A stretch of 64,000 bases of DNA from Pseudomonadota bacterium (GCA_020051095.1 JAGVJN010000044.1:40600-104599); one strand, 5' to 3'; shown: positions 36,877 through 46,900, numbered from the stretch's first letter. Made by a program: numbers and translations. Notes: a model not told the origin generated them from the letters alone.

Positions 36877-38166
36877 CTATTTAATAAGCTGTTTTCGTCG
36901 TTTATAAGCCAACCATTGCTCTCGGATCACATGGAAAAGAAATGCGCCCAATAACTTTTTGTTCCATTTCACCGATTTTTTATCACTAAGACGAATGATT
37001 TGGTAGTAAAACCAGGCTACTTCGCCTTGAATATTGATACCTTGTATCATTTGAAAAGGGCTTGTCGGTCCCAAAAGACCATGTCCTAACAGTTTTTTTT
37101 CAGGCCGCGGAAGCGTTTTTAATTCGTGTTGTTTCAATTGATTTGGCCAATCTGGCATCACACAGAATGGTCTTGCAAGACCTAAAAAATCGACATGGGT
37201 TAACGCCTCATTCATCGCTGTGATCGTTTCAAATCCGCCAGTTACCATTAATGGGATTTTCGCAACTTGTCTTACTTGTTTCGCATAATTAACAAAATAG
37301 GCTTCACGGGCAATAGTTGAATCCCTTTTAGGCAAATCGGCCTCCCCCTTATCACCATGGTGACCTAGAAGCTGCGGTTGTTCATAAGTGCCTCCGGATA
37401 ATTCAATCAGATCGAGCGGATAGTCATTTAAAACATTGATCACGTTGATACAATCATCGATCGAATAGCCGCCCTTTTGAAAGTCTGATGAATTTAATTT
37501 TAAGCCCACCGCGAATTGGCTGCTCACGGAGGACCTAACTGCTTCTATAACACGTTGTAGAAAACGCATGCGATTGTCAAAATTGCCCCCCCACTCATCG
37601 GTTCGTTGGTTGGTAATCGGGGATAAAAATTGGCTTATTAAATAGCCGTGCGCCCCATGAATCTGAACACCATCGAAGCCACATTCTTCTGCAATTTTAG
37701 CGCTTACTGCGAATCTTTGAATAATTTGTTCGATTTCGTGTGTTAAAAGGGCACGCGGTTTTGCAAATGAATGGAGAAGATCAAGGCTTACCTCAGAGGG
37801 GGCTAGGGGGGAGCGATTGACCCATTTTGTGCATTGCCTACCAGGGTGGCTAATTTGCAACCAAAATCGGCTGCCATTTAATTTGCCTGCATGCGCCCAT
37901 CGTTTAAGAAGATTCTTATCACTGCTTTGATCAATAATGACATTGCCTGGACGTTCTAAAAAGCGTCTATCGATCATCACATTACCACTAATGATTAGTC
38001 CTGCCCCCCCCATAGACCATTGTTGATATAGATTCACCAAACGATCATTGACTTGGCCATCCACACTTAACCCTTCAGTCATTGCAGCCTTTACAAGCCT
38101 ATTTGAGATAGCTTGTCCACAAGGTAACGTAAAGGGTTGAAATAAGGGATTGTTAGTTTTGCTCAC
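36877..38166 (-). CDS. NADH:flavin oxidoreductase, Old Yellow Enzyme family
   Basis: The 429-residue protein has the FMN-dependent TIM barrel of the OYE family. Features are NRLVKAAMTEGLS near the start, LQISHPGRQC, the active-site AAEECGFDGVQIHGAHGYL-type sequence, SPITNQRTDEWGG and a C-terminal MVTGGFET. Such enzymes reduce activated C=C bonds of enones or nitro compounds in the cytoplasm; the substrate cannot be told. The extra C-terminal tail after about residue 370 is longer than in minimal OYEs. It starts with GTG. The stop codon lies directly next to the 72-bp palindrome. Confidence 0.9.
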   Translation of the reverse strand: MSKTNNPLFQPFTLPCGQAISNRLVKAAMTEGLSVDGQVNDRLVNLYQQWSMGGAGLIISGNVMIDRRFLERPGNVIIDQSSDKNLLKRWAHAGKLNGSRFWLQISHPGRQCTKWVNRSPLAPSEVSLDLLHSFAKPRALLTHEIEQIIQRFAVSAKIAEECGFDGVQIHGAHGYLISQFLSPITNQRTDEWGGNFDNRMRFLQRVIEAVRSSVSSQFAVGLKLNSSDFQKGGYSIDDCINVINVLNDYPLDLIELSGGTYEQPQLLGHHGDKGEADLPKRDSTIAREAYFVNYAKQVRQVAKIPLMVTGGFETITAMNEALTHVDFLGLARPFCVMPDWPNQLKQHELKTLPRPEKKLLGHGLLGPTSPFQMIQGINIQGEVAWFYYQIIRLSDKKSVKWNKKLLGAFLFHVIREQWLAYKRRKQLIK

Positions 38167-38472
38167 AGCGACATCCTATTGATATTTAATATTATTTGAT
38201 ATGTGAAACGATTGATAGATTATGTTATAATAAAAAACATCCCTTAAGGTTTACAACAAGGTTGCTTTGGTGAAAAACTTTGTACAAATTAGTGTGTCAA
38301 CGGGCTTAATCAGCTGAATTGTTTCCCGATAACACATAAATTTAGCCAAATTTTTCATTTTTTCTTTCTTAGCGAAACTTTAGGGCTGTTCACTAATGCC
38401 ATTTCGCTACAGCTTATGCTATTCTAAGAATTTATACAACTTACGCTAGGGTTAAATTAAGGTTACATAGAC
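38167..38472. other. 306-bp intergenic region between divergent genes
   Basis: This AT-rich stretch must hold promoters for the OYE gene and for the antiporter gene. I see no hairpin with T-tract, no RNA gene and no repeat shared with the rest of the window. Confidence 0.4.
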
Positions 38473-39645
38473 ATGCCTTCTGAAACAGTGTTTTATACCA
38501 TCTTTCTTATTTTCGCAGGAGCATCTTTATTCGCAACCGTGGTTCTATACACCCGACAATCGTTATTAGTAGCCTATATCCTTTTAGGTATGGTGTTTGG
38601 TCCCTGGGTTTTAAAGCTAGTTGATAATGTTGGGACAGTTCAGCAGATTGGTGATATGGGAATCGTCTTTCTGTTATTTTTGCTGGGGTTGCATTTGCAA
38701 CCGCAAAACCTCGTGCACATGTTAAAAAAGATTACTTGGATTGCCTTAATCAGCTCAGTTGTATTTGCAGTTGTTTCCTATATGATTGGTCGTTGGTTTG
38801 GGTTATCTGTTTCAGAGTCTTGGATACTTGGCGCTGCCATGATGTTTTCATCAACAATCATCGGTTTGAAGCTCCTGCCAACAACGATACTTCACCACCA
38901 GCATACGGGTGAAGTGATGATTTCTGTATTGTTAATGCAAGATTTGATCGCTATTATTATTTTAATCCTCATCAATGGTGCCCAAGAGGGAACCGGCTTT
39001 ACTTGGAATGACTTAATTCTTGTTGGAATAGCGCTTCCTGCCATGATAGGATTTGCCTTTGCATTTGAGCGTTATGTGCTTATCAAACTACTGGCCCGAT
39101 TTGATACGACACAAGAGTATGTCTTTTTATTGTCAATCGGCTGGTGCATGGGGATGTCGGTATTAGGTCATGCCTTAGGCCTCTCAGAAGACATCGGCGC
39201 ATTTGTTGCTGGCGTAGCACTTGCGTCTAGCCCAATTTCTCTCTACATCGCTGAGAGTTTAAAACCATTGCGCGATTTCTTTTTAGTCATGTTTTTCTTT
39301 ACGGTGGGCGCCACCTTCAATTTTAGCTTAGGCTCACAAGTCATGATACCGGCATTTATTTTATCCGTGTTAATTATTCTCTTTAAACCACTGCTATTTA
39401 GTATGTTGTTGACGTTTTCGGGTGAAAAGAAATCTGTCTCAAGAGAAGTGGGTTTTCGTTTGGGCCAAGCAAGTGAGTTCTCACTACTCGTTGCAAGTAT
39501 TGCGCTTAATGGCCATATTATTTCAGAAGTTGCTTCGAATTTAATTCAAGCAACCACAATTATTACCTTTGTTGTGTCTTCTTACATTGTTGTTTTAAAA
39601 TACCCAACCCCCATTGCGTTGTCGGATAATATGCGGAAGGATTAA
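38473..39645 (+). CDS. cation:proton antiporter, KefB/CPA2-like membrane domain
   Basis: The 390-residue protein is almost entirely membrane segments (about 12) and fits the CPA2 sodium/potassium-proton exchanger family. It contains DMGIVFLLFLLGLHL, SSTIIGLKLLP, LMQDLIAIIILI and SEDIGAFVAGVALASSP, which include the acidic residues of the transport path. It lacks the C-terminal nucleotide-binding RCK domain of full KefB/KefC, so it is a membrane-only form. Ion specificity is not determined. The next gene, ampE, starts four bases after its stop. Confidence 0.88.
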   Translation: MPSETVFYTIFLIFAGASLFATVVLYTRQSLLVAYILLGMVFGPWVLKLVDNVGTVQQIGDMGIVFLLFLLGLHLQPQNLVHMLKKITWIALISSVVFAVVSYMIGRWFGLSVSESWILGAAMMFSSTIIGLKLLPTTILHHQHTGEVMISVLLMQDLIAIIILILINGAQEGTGFTWNDLILVGIALPAMIGFAFAFERYVLIKLLARFDTTQEYVFLLSIGWCMGMSVLGHALGLSEDIGAFVAGVALASSPISLYIAESLKPLRDFFLVMFFFTVGATFNFSLGSQVMIPAFILSVLIILFKPLLFSMLLTFSGEKKSVSREVGFRLGQASEFSLLVASIALNGHIISEVASNLIQATTIITFVVSSYIVVLKYPTPIALSDNMRKD

Positions 39646-39649
39646 TACC

Positions 39650-40378
39650 ATGAAATTATTAGTGATTTTAATTGCGTTGTTTTCAGAACGATTTTTAATG
39701 CACAAATTAGCAGACAAACGCGTTTCATGGATTCATTGGATACAAAAGCAATTTATCGAAATTTGCAATAATAACAAACCATTACAGTCACGTTTAATGA
39801 AGACTGTGCTGATGGTATTGCCCATGTGGCTTATCGTTGCGGGTGTCTATTGGATATTAAGTGATGCGTTCTGGGGTATTGCTTATTTTATCATGAACTT
39901 AGTTATCTTTTATTTTTGTATTGGCCCTACCAATATTTTTTATCCTTCTGAGAAAGAAGGTGTTGGCATACAACATTTAGTTATCGCTAACGGTGCTATC
40001 ATTGCTCCTATCTTTTGGTATATTTTGCTGGGCCCTTTATTCATGCTTGCTTACCGCCTGATTGAACTGGCTAGCCATCATCAGAAGGAGCAGTTGTACT
40101 GTGAGGTCATTGTCCAGTGGCTCGATTGGATTCCGGCACGAATTACGTCGCTATGTTATTTGTTTGTTGGTCATTTTCAACGCGGACTTGAGCCTTTTGG
40201 TCATTACTTTTTTGCAAAACCTCAAGACAATAATGTGTTACTCGAATCAAGTGGGATGGCAGCTATTAGTGACGATCAATCAACACTCTCCGAGCTTGAT
40301 GCTGAAAAAGCACTTGAACATAGTATTATTCTTTACCTGGTGTTCATTGCTATCGTCACCATTATCGCATGGTTTTAA
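39650..40378 (+). CDS. ampE: AmpE-like inner-membrane protein
   Basis: The 242-residue protein has about four membrane segments and opens MKLLVILIALFSERF, typical of AmpE (beta-lactamase-regulation membrane protein, distantly related to CobD/CbiB). In E. coli ampE also lies shortly before aceE-aceF-lpd, so the gene order here supports the call. The function of AmpE is poorly known; a sensory or transport role in the inner membrane is proposed. The open frame extends 12 codons into the previous gene, but the ATG at 39650 fits the family. Confidence 0.8.
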   Translation: MKLLVILIALFSERFLMHKLADKRVSWIHWIQKQFIEICNNNKPLQSRLMKTVLMVLPMWLIVAGVYWILSDAFWGIAYFIMNLVIFYFCIGPTNIFYPSEKEGVGIQHLVIANGAIIAPIFWYILLGPLFMLAYRLIELASHHQKEQLYCEVIVQWLDWIPARITSLCYLFVGHFQRGLEPFGHYFFAKPQDNNVLLESSGMAAISDDQSTLSELDAEKALEHSIILYLVFIAIVTIIAWF

Positions 40379-40390
40379 GGATACCAAATT

Positions 40391-40822
40391 ATGAAACGAA
40401 TGATCGTTATTTTGTTGGCTTGTCTTTGCTTAACGAGTTGTAAAACAGGCGAACATATTGCTGTCAAAAATAGCCGAAATGCTTCTAAGGTGACATCAGA
40501 GGCCCCAAAGACCACAGCAAAATCAATGAAGCAATGCTTGCAAAGTTGTGAACAAATTAATCGTTCCTGTCTGAGCCAATGCAAGGATAGCTGCCGTATC
40601 TGCCAAAAAGAAGCGGACAAACAAGCTTGGAAAAGTTATGAAGAATACTATCAAAGAATGAAAATTCAGGGTACTTATCGGCCAAGAGATTGGTTATCTT
40701 TTCGAGATCCTTTAAAATGCCGAAAAGTGTCATGTAGTTGCCCAGGTGACTTAGACGTTTGTATTCAACAATGTGGTGGCGAAATTAAGAAAAAGCTACT
40801 TGCCACACCGTATTGCGAATAA
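40391..40822 (+). CDS. cysteine-rich lipoprotein of unknown function
   Basis: A lipoprotein signal peptide ends in LTSC (Cys17), so the 143-residue protein should be lipidated. The mature part holds about 12 further cysteines in two groups: a helical block with repeated CxxxC spacing (QCLQSCEQINRSCLSQC, then CRIC) and a later block with SCSCPGD and CIQQC. This could form disulfides in the periplasm or bind metal. AAGGAT precedes the ATG. It sits between ampE and aceE on the same strand with short gaps. I know of no assigned function. Confidence 0.8.
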   Translation: MKRMIVILLACLCLTSCKTGEHIAVKNSRNASKVTSEAPKTTAKSMKQCLQSCEQINRSCLSQCKDSCRICQKEADKQAWKSYEEYYQRMKIQGTYRPRDWLSFRDPLKCRKVSCSCPGDLDVCIQQCGGEIKKKLLATPYCE

Positions 40823-40852
40823 CTCGATAATATAAAATGGGGAAAAAATTAA

Positions 40853-43495
40853 ATGTCGAACGAATCAATTTCAGATATCGATCCAGTCGAAACACGTGAA
40901 TGGCTGGATGCACTTGATTCTGTCTTATCTGTTGAGGGCAAAGAAAGAGCCGCCTTTCTCGTCCAACAGCTCATCGATAAAGCGAATGGTGCAGGCGCTA
41001 TTGTTAATACCTCAATTAATACACCGTATCGAAACACTATCCCTGTGCATGAAGAGTTATCCATCCCGCCGGATGAAGGCGTTCGCAAACGTATTGCTGC
41101 GTTAATTCGCTGGAATGCTGTGGCTATGGTGTTACGCGCTGGTAAGATTTCCCCTGAGCTAGGTGGTCATATCGCGTCCTATGCTTCCGCTGCAACGTTA
41201 TATGAGGTTGGGTTTAACTATTTTTTTAAAGAAAATGACTTACTCTATATTCAAGGCCATTCTTCACCAGGTATTTATGCACGAGCGTTTCTCGAAGGTC
41301 GACTCTCCGAAGAACAGCTTAATAACTTTCGCCAAGAAGTCGAAGCGAATGGCTTATCTTCTTATCCCCATCCCTGGCTAATGCCGGACTTCTGGCAGTT
41401 CCCGACGGTTTCAATGGGTCTTGGCCCCTTGCAAGCAATTTATCAAGCTCGTTTTCTGAAATACTTGGAGAATCGAGGATTAATAGAGCCTAATAAGAGT
41501 AAAGTTTGGGTGTTTTTAGGTGATGGAGAAACTGACGAACCTGAATCTTTGGGTGCTTTAACCATTGCATCGAGGGAACGGCTTGATAATCTTATATTTG
41601 TGGTTAATTGTAATCTACAGCGTTTGGATGGCCCCGTCCGGGGCAACGGGAAAATTATCCAAGAATTAGAAGGGGTATTTCGTGGTGCTGGATGGCAAGT
41701 GCTAAAAGTCATTTGGGGCGCACGGTGGGATAGTTTATTAGCTCAAGATAGCAGTGGGCTTCTGCAAAAGAGAATGGAAGAGTGTGTCGATGGCGATTAT
41801 CAAGCCTATAAAGCAGATGATGGAGCCTATGTGCGCGAAAACTTTTTTGGGCAATATCCCGAATTGAAAAAGATGGTTGAAAATATGTCAGATGATGATA
41901 TCTGGCGACTTAACCGAGGCGGCCATGATGAAGGAAAAGTTTATGCTGCTTATGCCAAAGCACTTGAAACAAAAGGTAGACCAACGGTTATTCTTGCAAA
42001 GACAGTGAAAGGATATGGCATGGGTGCCGCCGGTGAGGGGCTAAATATTACCCATCAGCAGAAGAAAATGACCATCGAGCAATTAAGAGCATTTCGCGAT
42101 AGGTTTCATATCCCCATTTCCGATGATGAAATCAATGAGATTCCTTTTTATCGACCAAATGAAAGTAGCCCGGAATTCAAATACCTTCAGCAACAACGAG
42201 AAAAACTGGGTGGGTATTTACCCAAACGCACACACGAATGCGAGCAGCTTCCTGTGCCTGATTTATCGGCATTTTCCTCCGTCATGGGAGACAGCGGCGA
42301 TCGAGAATATTCAACAACGATGGCCTTTGTGCGCATCCTATCAGTCTTATTAAAAGATAAATCCTTAAAAGATAGAGTGGTACCTATTGTTCCTGATGAA
42401 TGTCGAACATTCGGTATGGAAGGCCTATTCCGTCAAATTGGTATCTATTCGCCCATTGGTCAGCTATATACGCCGGTCGATCATGAGCAAGTAATGTATT
42501 ACAAAGAAGCGAAAGATGGTCAGATTTTAGAAGAAGGAATAACTGAAGCGGGTGCATTTTGCTCATGGATTGCCGCAGGAACTTCCTATTCAACCAATCA
42601 TCTCCCCATGATCCCATTCTTTATTTATTATTCAATGTTTGGTTTTCAGCGTGTTGGCGATTTAGCTTGGGCTGCTGGCGACATGCAAGCTCGCGGGTTT
42701 CTTTTAGGAGGTACGGCTGGGCGAACAACACTAGCCGGTGAAGGGTTACAACATCAGGATGGTCATTCGCATATTCTTGCCGGCACCATCCCTAATTGTA
42801 TCACCTACGACCCCACTTATGCCTATGAATTAGCGGTCATCATCCATCATGGTTTGGATCGCATGTATGCAAAACAGGACAACGTGTTCTATTATATCAC
42901 TGTCATGAACGAAAATTATCATCACCCTGAAATGCCTAAAGGATGTGAGGAAGGCATTATCAAAGGCATGTACTTGTTAGAAAGCATTAAAGGCAAAAAG
43001 GGGCATGTCCAATTGTTGGGGTCAGGCACAATTTTGCAAGAAGTTCGCAAAGCAGCACAATGGCTACAAAAGGATTTCAACATTGGTTCTGATGTTTGGA
43101 GTGTTACCAGTTTTAATGAATTACGTCGCGATGGTTTACATTGTCAACGGTATAATCGGATGCATAGCGATAAAAAAGCGAAGACTCCTTATGTGACACA
43201 GTTATTAGAAAAGACCAAGGGCCCCATCATAGCAGCAACAGATTATTTAAAGCTCTATGCAGATCAAATTCAACAATTTATTGACAAGCCATTTATTGCT
43301 TTGGGGACTGATGGCTATGGACGAAGCGATACACGCACAAAACTTCGTCATTTCTTTGAAGTTGATGCAAAGTTTATTGTATTGGCTGCGATTGAATCTT
43401 TAGTAAAAACAGGTGAACTACCAAAATCAGCTATTAACGAAGTTATGAAAAAATATGACATAAACGCCGACAAACCTGAGCCCATATCACAATAA
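40853..43495 (+). CDS. aceE: pyruvate dehydrogenase E1 component, homodimeric type
   Basis: AceE decarboxylates pyruvate with thiamine diphosphate and acetylates the lipoyl groups of E2. The 880-residue length matches the homodimeric proteobacterial E1. Seen are GHIASYASAATLYEVGFNYF, the thiamine motif beginning GDGETDEPE (with its asparagines in VNCNLQRLDGPVRGNGK) and DGHSHILAGTIPNC. GGGGA lies before the ATG. aceF follows 35 bp later. Confidence 0.97.
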   Translation: MSNESISDIDPVETREWLDALDSVLSVEGKERAAFLVQQLIDKANGAGAIVNTSINTPYRNTIPVHEELSIPPDEGVRKRIAALIRWNAVAMVLRAGKISPELGGHIASYASAATLYEVGFNYFFKENDLLYIQGHSSPGIYARAFLEGRLSEEQLNNFRQEVEANGLSSYPHPWLMPDFWQFPTVSMGLGPLQAIYQARFLKYLENRGLIEPNKSKVWVFLGDGETDEPESLGALTIASRERLDNLIFVVNCNLQRLDGPVRGNGKIIQELEGVFRGAGWQVLKVIWGARWDSLLAQDSSGLLQKRMEECVDGDYQAYKADDGAYVRENFFGQYPELKKMVENMSDDDIWRLNRGGHDEGKVYAAYAKALETKGRPTVILAKTVKGYGMGAAGEGLNITHQQKKMTIEQLRAFRDRFHIPISDDEINEIPFYRPNESSPEFKYLQQQREKLGGYLPKRTHECEQLPVPDLSAFSSVMGDSGDREYSTTMAFVRILSVLLKDKSLKDRVVPIVPDECRTFGMEGLFRQIGIYSPIGQLYTPVDHEQVMYYKEAKDGQILEEGITEAGAFCSWIAAGTSYSTNHLPMIPFFIYYSMFGFQRVGDLAWAAGDMQARGFLLGGTAGRTTLAGEGLQHQDGHSHILAGTIPNCITYDPTYAYELAVIIHHGLDRMYAKQDNVFYYITVMNENYHHPEMPKGCEEGIIKGMYLLESIKGKKGHVQLLGSGTILQEVRKAAQWLQKDFNIGSDVWSVTSFNELRRDGLHCQRYNRMHSDKKAKTPYVTQLLEKTKGPIIAATDYLKLYADQIQQFIDKPFIALGTDGYGRSDTRTKLRHFFEVDAKFIVLAAIESLVKTGELPKSAINEVMKKYDINADKPEPISQ

Positions 43496-43530
43496 AGGTC
43501 TGTCCGGTTTATGACGAATGAGGAATCATA

Positions 43531-45153
43531 ATGGCAAATGAACAAAAAATAAAAATCCCTGACATTGGTGGGGCTGAAGGTGTTGACGTCATCGAAGTAT
43601 TAGTGAAAGAAGGGGATTCTATCAACCAAGATACATCATTGATAACCTTGGAGTCTGATAAAGCGAGTATGGAAATTCCCGCCCCGGTTGCAGGGATCGT
43701 TAAGAAATTGATGGTTAAAATTGGCGATAAAGTATCAGAAGGCGATGACATTTTAGTCATAGAAACAGAGGCTGGAAGTAATGAGGTTAAAAAGGAATCT
43801 TCTCAGAATCAGTCAGAACCAGAAGTCCAAGGAAATAAAGAACGTGTAACGGAGCCTAGTAGCAATGCCACTTCGACTGCGCCAATGTCTGAGTCCATCG
43901 AATCGATTAAGATTCCTGATATAGGTGGCGCAACAGATGTCGACGTCATCGACATCATGGTAAAAGAAGGGGATATGGTTGAATTAGAACAATCATTGCT
44001 TACATTAGAGGGTGATAAAGCGACCATGGACATTCCTTGTCCAAAAGCAGGCAAGGTTAAAAGTATCCATCTGAAAATTGGTGATAAAGTCTCCCAAAAT
44101 GATCCAATATTAGAATTGCTCGTTGCCTCTCATGGTGAATCAACCGTGACTCAATCACCTGAACCACCGACAAAAACGCGTGTGGACAATACGGCTGAAC
44201 AACCGAAATCGATTGATGCGCCAGCGGTGATTAGTAAATCATTACCTAACGATCAGGCAGTCCATGCTGGGCCCGCTGTTCGTCGACTTGCGCATGAATT
44301 AGGCGTTAATTTAAACCAAGTGACAGGTTCTGGTCGCAAAGGTCGTATTACCAAAGAAGACCTTGTCCTTTTTGTTAAAAATGTCATGGAAAAGGGCGGT
44401 TCAGGTGGTGGCTTATCGATTCCCCTTGCTCCCGCTATTGATTTTAGTAAGTTTGGTGAAATTGAAGTTAAACCGCTTAACAAAATTAAGCGATTAACCG
44501 GTGAAAATGTGCATCGAAGTTGGGTGACAATTCCCCATGTGACACAATTTGATGAAGCTGACATTACCGAGCTCGAAGCGTTTCGTTCTGCAGAAAAAGA
44601 AGGGGCTAAACAAGCCGGTTATAATTTAACCATTATCGCATTTGTGACAAAAGCATTATACCTTGCTATGAAAACATTTCCCCAATTTAATGCTTCGTTA
44701 TCGCCAGATGGAAAGGATTTAATTTATAAGTCCTATTATAATATTGGCATTGCCGTTGATACACCCAATGGATTAGTTGTGCCCGTGATAAAAGGCGTTG
44801 ATAAACTCAGTGTGGCTGATATCGCGCGTGAAATGGGAAGACTATCACAAAAGGCACGTGAAAAAGGATTAATGCCTAATGACATGTCGGGTGGTTGTAT
44901 GACCATTTCAAGCCTTGGCGGCATAGGCGGAACAGCATTCACGCCGATTGTTAATAGCCCTGAAGTAGCGATTCTTGGTTTATCAAGGTCTTATATCAAA
45001 CCCGTGTTTCAACAAGACAAATTTGTTCCACGTCTCATGTTACCCTTATCGCTGTCTTACGATCATCGTGTGATTGATGGGGCAGAGGCTGCACGTTTTT
45101 CAGTGTATTTAGCGGATATATTGGGTGATATTAGAAAAATCATATTAGGATAA
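43531..45153 (+). CDS. aceF: dihydrolipoamide acetyltransferase, pyruvate dehydrogenase E2
   Basis: The 540-residue E2 forms the core of the pyruvate dehydrogenase complex. It has two N-terminal lipoyl domains (about 3-76 and 120-195) with lipoyl-lysine motifs ESDKASMEIP and EGDKATMDIP, each followed by a flexible linker. A peripheral subunit-binding domain (about 245-280, VRRLAHELGVNLNQVTGSG) and the acetyltransferase catalytic domain ending LSYDHRVIDGAEAARF come next. Two lipoyl domains is one fewer than E. coli, as in several other gammaproteobacteria. GAGGAA precedes the ATG. Confidence 0.97.
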   Translation: MANEQKIKIPDIGGAEGVDVIEVLVKEGDSINQDTSLITLESDKASMEIPAPVAGIVKKLMVKIGDKVSEGDDILVIETEAGSNEVKKESSQNQSEPEVQGNKERVTEPSSNATSTAPMSESIESIKIPDIGGATDVDVIDIMVKEGDMVELEQSLLTLEGDKATMDIPCPKAGKVKSIHLKIGDKVSQNDPILELLVASHGESTVTQSPEPPTKTRVDNTAEQPKSIDAPAVISKSLPNDQAVHAGPAVRRLAHELGVNLNQVTGSGRKGRITKEDLVLFVKNVMEKGGSGGGLSIPLAPAIDFSKFGEIEVKPLNKIKRLTGENVHRSWVTIPHVTQFDEADITELEAFRSAEKEGAKQAGYNLTIIAFVTKALYLAMKTFPQFNASLSPDGKDLIYKSYYNIGIAVDTPNGLVVPVIKGVDKLSVADIAREMGRLSQKAREKGLMPNDMSGGCMTISSLGGIGGTAFTPIVNSPEVAILGLSRSYIKPVFQQDKFVPRLMLPLSLSYDHRVIDGAEAARFSVYLADILGDIRKIILG

Positions 45154-45217
45154 AGAGATTAATAGTGATGTCGGTTGGGTGCAATACTGATGCACTTGAT
45201 AATTTATGAAAATAAGC

Positions 45218-45301
45218 CGTCGTTGCGAAAGAAGTGAAGGAATTTAGTGCAAATCTTTGTACAGAGATGAACTGGATTGCTTCGCAGAGCTCACAAAGAC
45301 G
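45218..45301. repeat. degenerate palindromic repeat between aceF and lpd
   Basis: The ends CGTCGTTGCGA and, on the other strand, CGTCTTTGTGA begin a long imperfect inverted repeat that continues with GAAG-AAT elements (right arm ATTGCTTCGCAGAG). It resembles the widespread 'CGTCATTGCGAG ... GCGAAGCAATCC' palindromes seen in many intracellular and environmental bacteria; that comparison is from memory. It contains no ORF. It lies in a 224-bp gap inside the pyruvate dehydrogenase cluster and may alter transcript stability between aceF and lpd. Confidence 0.55.
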
Positions 45302-45377
45302 AGGCTAAATAAAATTGTCCTGTTCAAAGGTTCAATGCCCAACACAGTTTTAAATGAGATAATAAATAGAGGCAAAT

Positions 45378-46802
45378 ATGGCAACTGATAAAAAAACAGA
45401 TTTAGTCGTTCTAGGAAGTGGACCAGGTGGATACACAGCTGCTTTCCGTGCTGCAGACTTAGGATTAAATGTCATCCTTGTTGAACGCTATGATAATATT
45501 GGTGGCGTTTGCTTAAACGTGGGCTGTATCCCATCCAAAGCACTGCTTCATGTTGCCAAATTATTGGATGAAGCTGAAGAAATGCATGGCATGGGTGTTG
45601 AGTTTGGAAAAACTAAAATAGATAACAAAAAACTAGTTGAGTGGAAAAATTCGGTTGTTAATAAACTGACAGGCGGGTTAAAAGCACTTGCAAAACAACG
45701 AAAAGTTGAAATTGTAACAGGGGTTGGTAAATTTACTGGCAGCCACAGTATGGATGTGGCCAATGGCAAAGAAAAAATATCCATTGAATTTAAAAACGCC
45801 ATCATCGCTGTCGGTAGTGAATCGATTAAACTCCCATTTATTCCCGAAGATGATAGAATTTTCTCTTCAACCGGTGCCCTTGAGCTTAACGATGTTAAAG
45901 GCGATATGCTCGTGATCGGTGGTGGGATTATTGGTTTGGAAATGGCAACAGTCTATTCCTCTTTAGGCGTTAATGTCACCGTTGTGGAGTTTTTAGATCA
46001 ATTAATGCCAGGCGCTGATAAAGATTTAGTAACTATCCTACAAAAGCGTATGGAGAAAAAAGGGATTAAGTTTTTACTTAAAACAAAAGTAACCAAAGTT
46101 GACGCCAAAAAAGATGCCCTTCATGTGACCATGGAAGGAGATAATGCACCCGATAAACCAATGAAATTCAATCAAATTTTACTGTCTGTTGGCCGCAAAC
46201 CAAATGGTGGCATGATTGATGCGGACAAAGCGGGTGTTAAAGTGGATGAACGAGGATTTATATCCGTTGATAAGCAATTGCGAACCAATGTTGCGCATAT
46301 TCATGCGATTGGTGATGTCATTGGACAACCCATGCTTGCGCATAAAGCGATTCCTGAAGGGAAAGTAGCAGCAGAAGTTATCGCTGGCAAAAAACATTAT
46401 TTTGAACCAGCTTGTATCGCCAGTGTTGCTTATACCGATCCAGAAGTTGCTTGGGTAGGCTTAACCGAAAAGGAAGCGAAGGAAAAAGGCATTGACTATG
46501 AAAAGGGCGCATTCCCATGGGCTGCCAGCGGTCGTGCTTTAAGTATGGGACGAGAAGAGGGCATGACCAAGTTACTCTTTGATCCGAAAACAAATCGCAT
46601 TTTAGGTGGTGGTATCATTGGTGTGAACGCTGGTGATCTTATTTCTGAAATCGCTTTAGCTATTGAAATGGGTTGTGATGTGGAAGATATTGCCTTAACC
46701 ATCCATCCACATCCAACGGTGTCTGAAACGATATGCCAGGCTGCGGAAGCATTCGAAGGTAGCATCACGGACTTATATTTGCCGAAGAAAAAGAAAAAAT
46801 AA
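45378..46802 (+). CDS. lpdA: dihydrolipoamide dehydrogenase, E3
   Basis: Lpd reoxidises dihydrolipoyl groups with NAD and FAD. The 474-residue protein has GSGPGGYTAA for FAD binding, the redox disulfide GGVCLNVGC (Cys45, Cys50), the NAD-binding GGGIIGLEMATVYSSLG and the C-terminal catalytic HPHPTVSE. It serves pyruvate and 2-oxoglutarate dehydrogenases. GAGG precedes the ATG. The 224-bp gap after aceF, with a palindromic repeat, may include a separate promoter. Confidence 0.97.
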   Translation: MATDKKTDLVVLGSGPGGYTAAFRAADLGLNVILVERYDNIGGVCLNVGCIPSKALLHVAKLLDEAEEMHGMGVEFGKTKIDNKKLVEWKNSVVNKLTGGLKALAKQRKVEIVTGVGKFTGSHSMDVANGKEKISIEFKNAIIAVGSESIKLPFIPEDDRIFSSTGALELNDVKGDMLVIGGGIIGLEMATVYSSLGVNVTVVEFLDQLMPGADKDLVTILQKRMEKKGIKFLLKTKVTKVDAKKDALHVTMEGDNAPDKPMKFNQILLSVGRKPNGGMIDADKAGVKVDERGFISVDKQLRTNVAHIHAIGDVIGQPMLAHKAIPEGKVAAEVIAGKKHYFEPACIASVAYTDPEVAWVGLTEKEAKEKGIDYEKGAFPWAASGRALSMGREEGMTKLLFDPKTNRILGGGIIGVNAGDLISEIALAIEMGCDVEDIALTIHPHPTVSETICQAAEAFEGSITDLYLPKKKKK

Positions 46803-46836
46803 CTAACCGATTAATCGATTTTATCATTCATAAGTT

Positions 46837-46872
46837 AAAACCCCGAGATGTCATGAGATTTCTCGGGGTTTG
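46837..46872. terminator. intrinsic terminator, probably bidirectional
   Basis: A ten-base-pair stem AACCCCGAGA / TCTCGGGGTT with a 12-base loop ends in short T-runs on both strands. It lies between lpdA (rightward) and the small membrane protein gene at 46901 (leftward), so it can end both transcripts. Confidence 0.8.
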
Positions 46873-46900
46873 AAGTAACTTAAACTAATTTGTTAATAGC

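Noticed and set aside
38167..38472. Possible riboswitch or sRNA in the gap before the antiporter gene.
   Set aside because: No stable stem-loop plus T-tract or recognisable motif was found.
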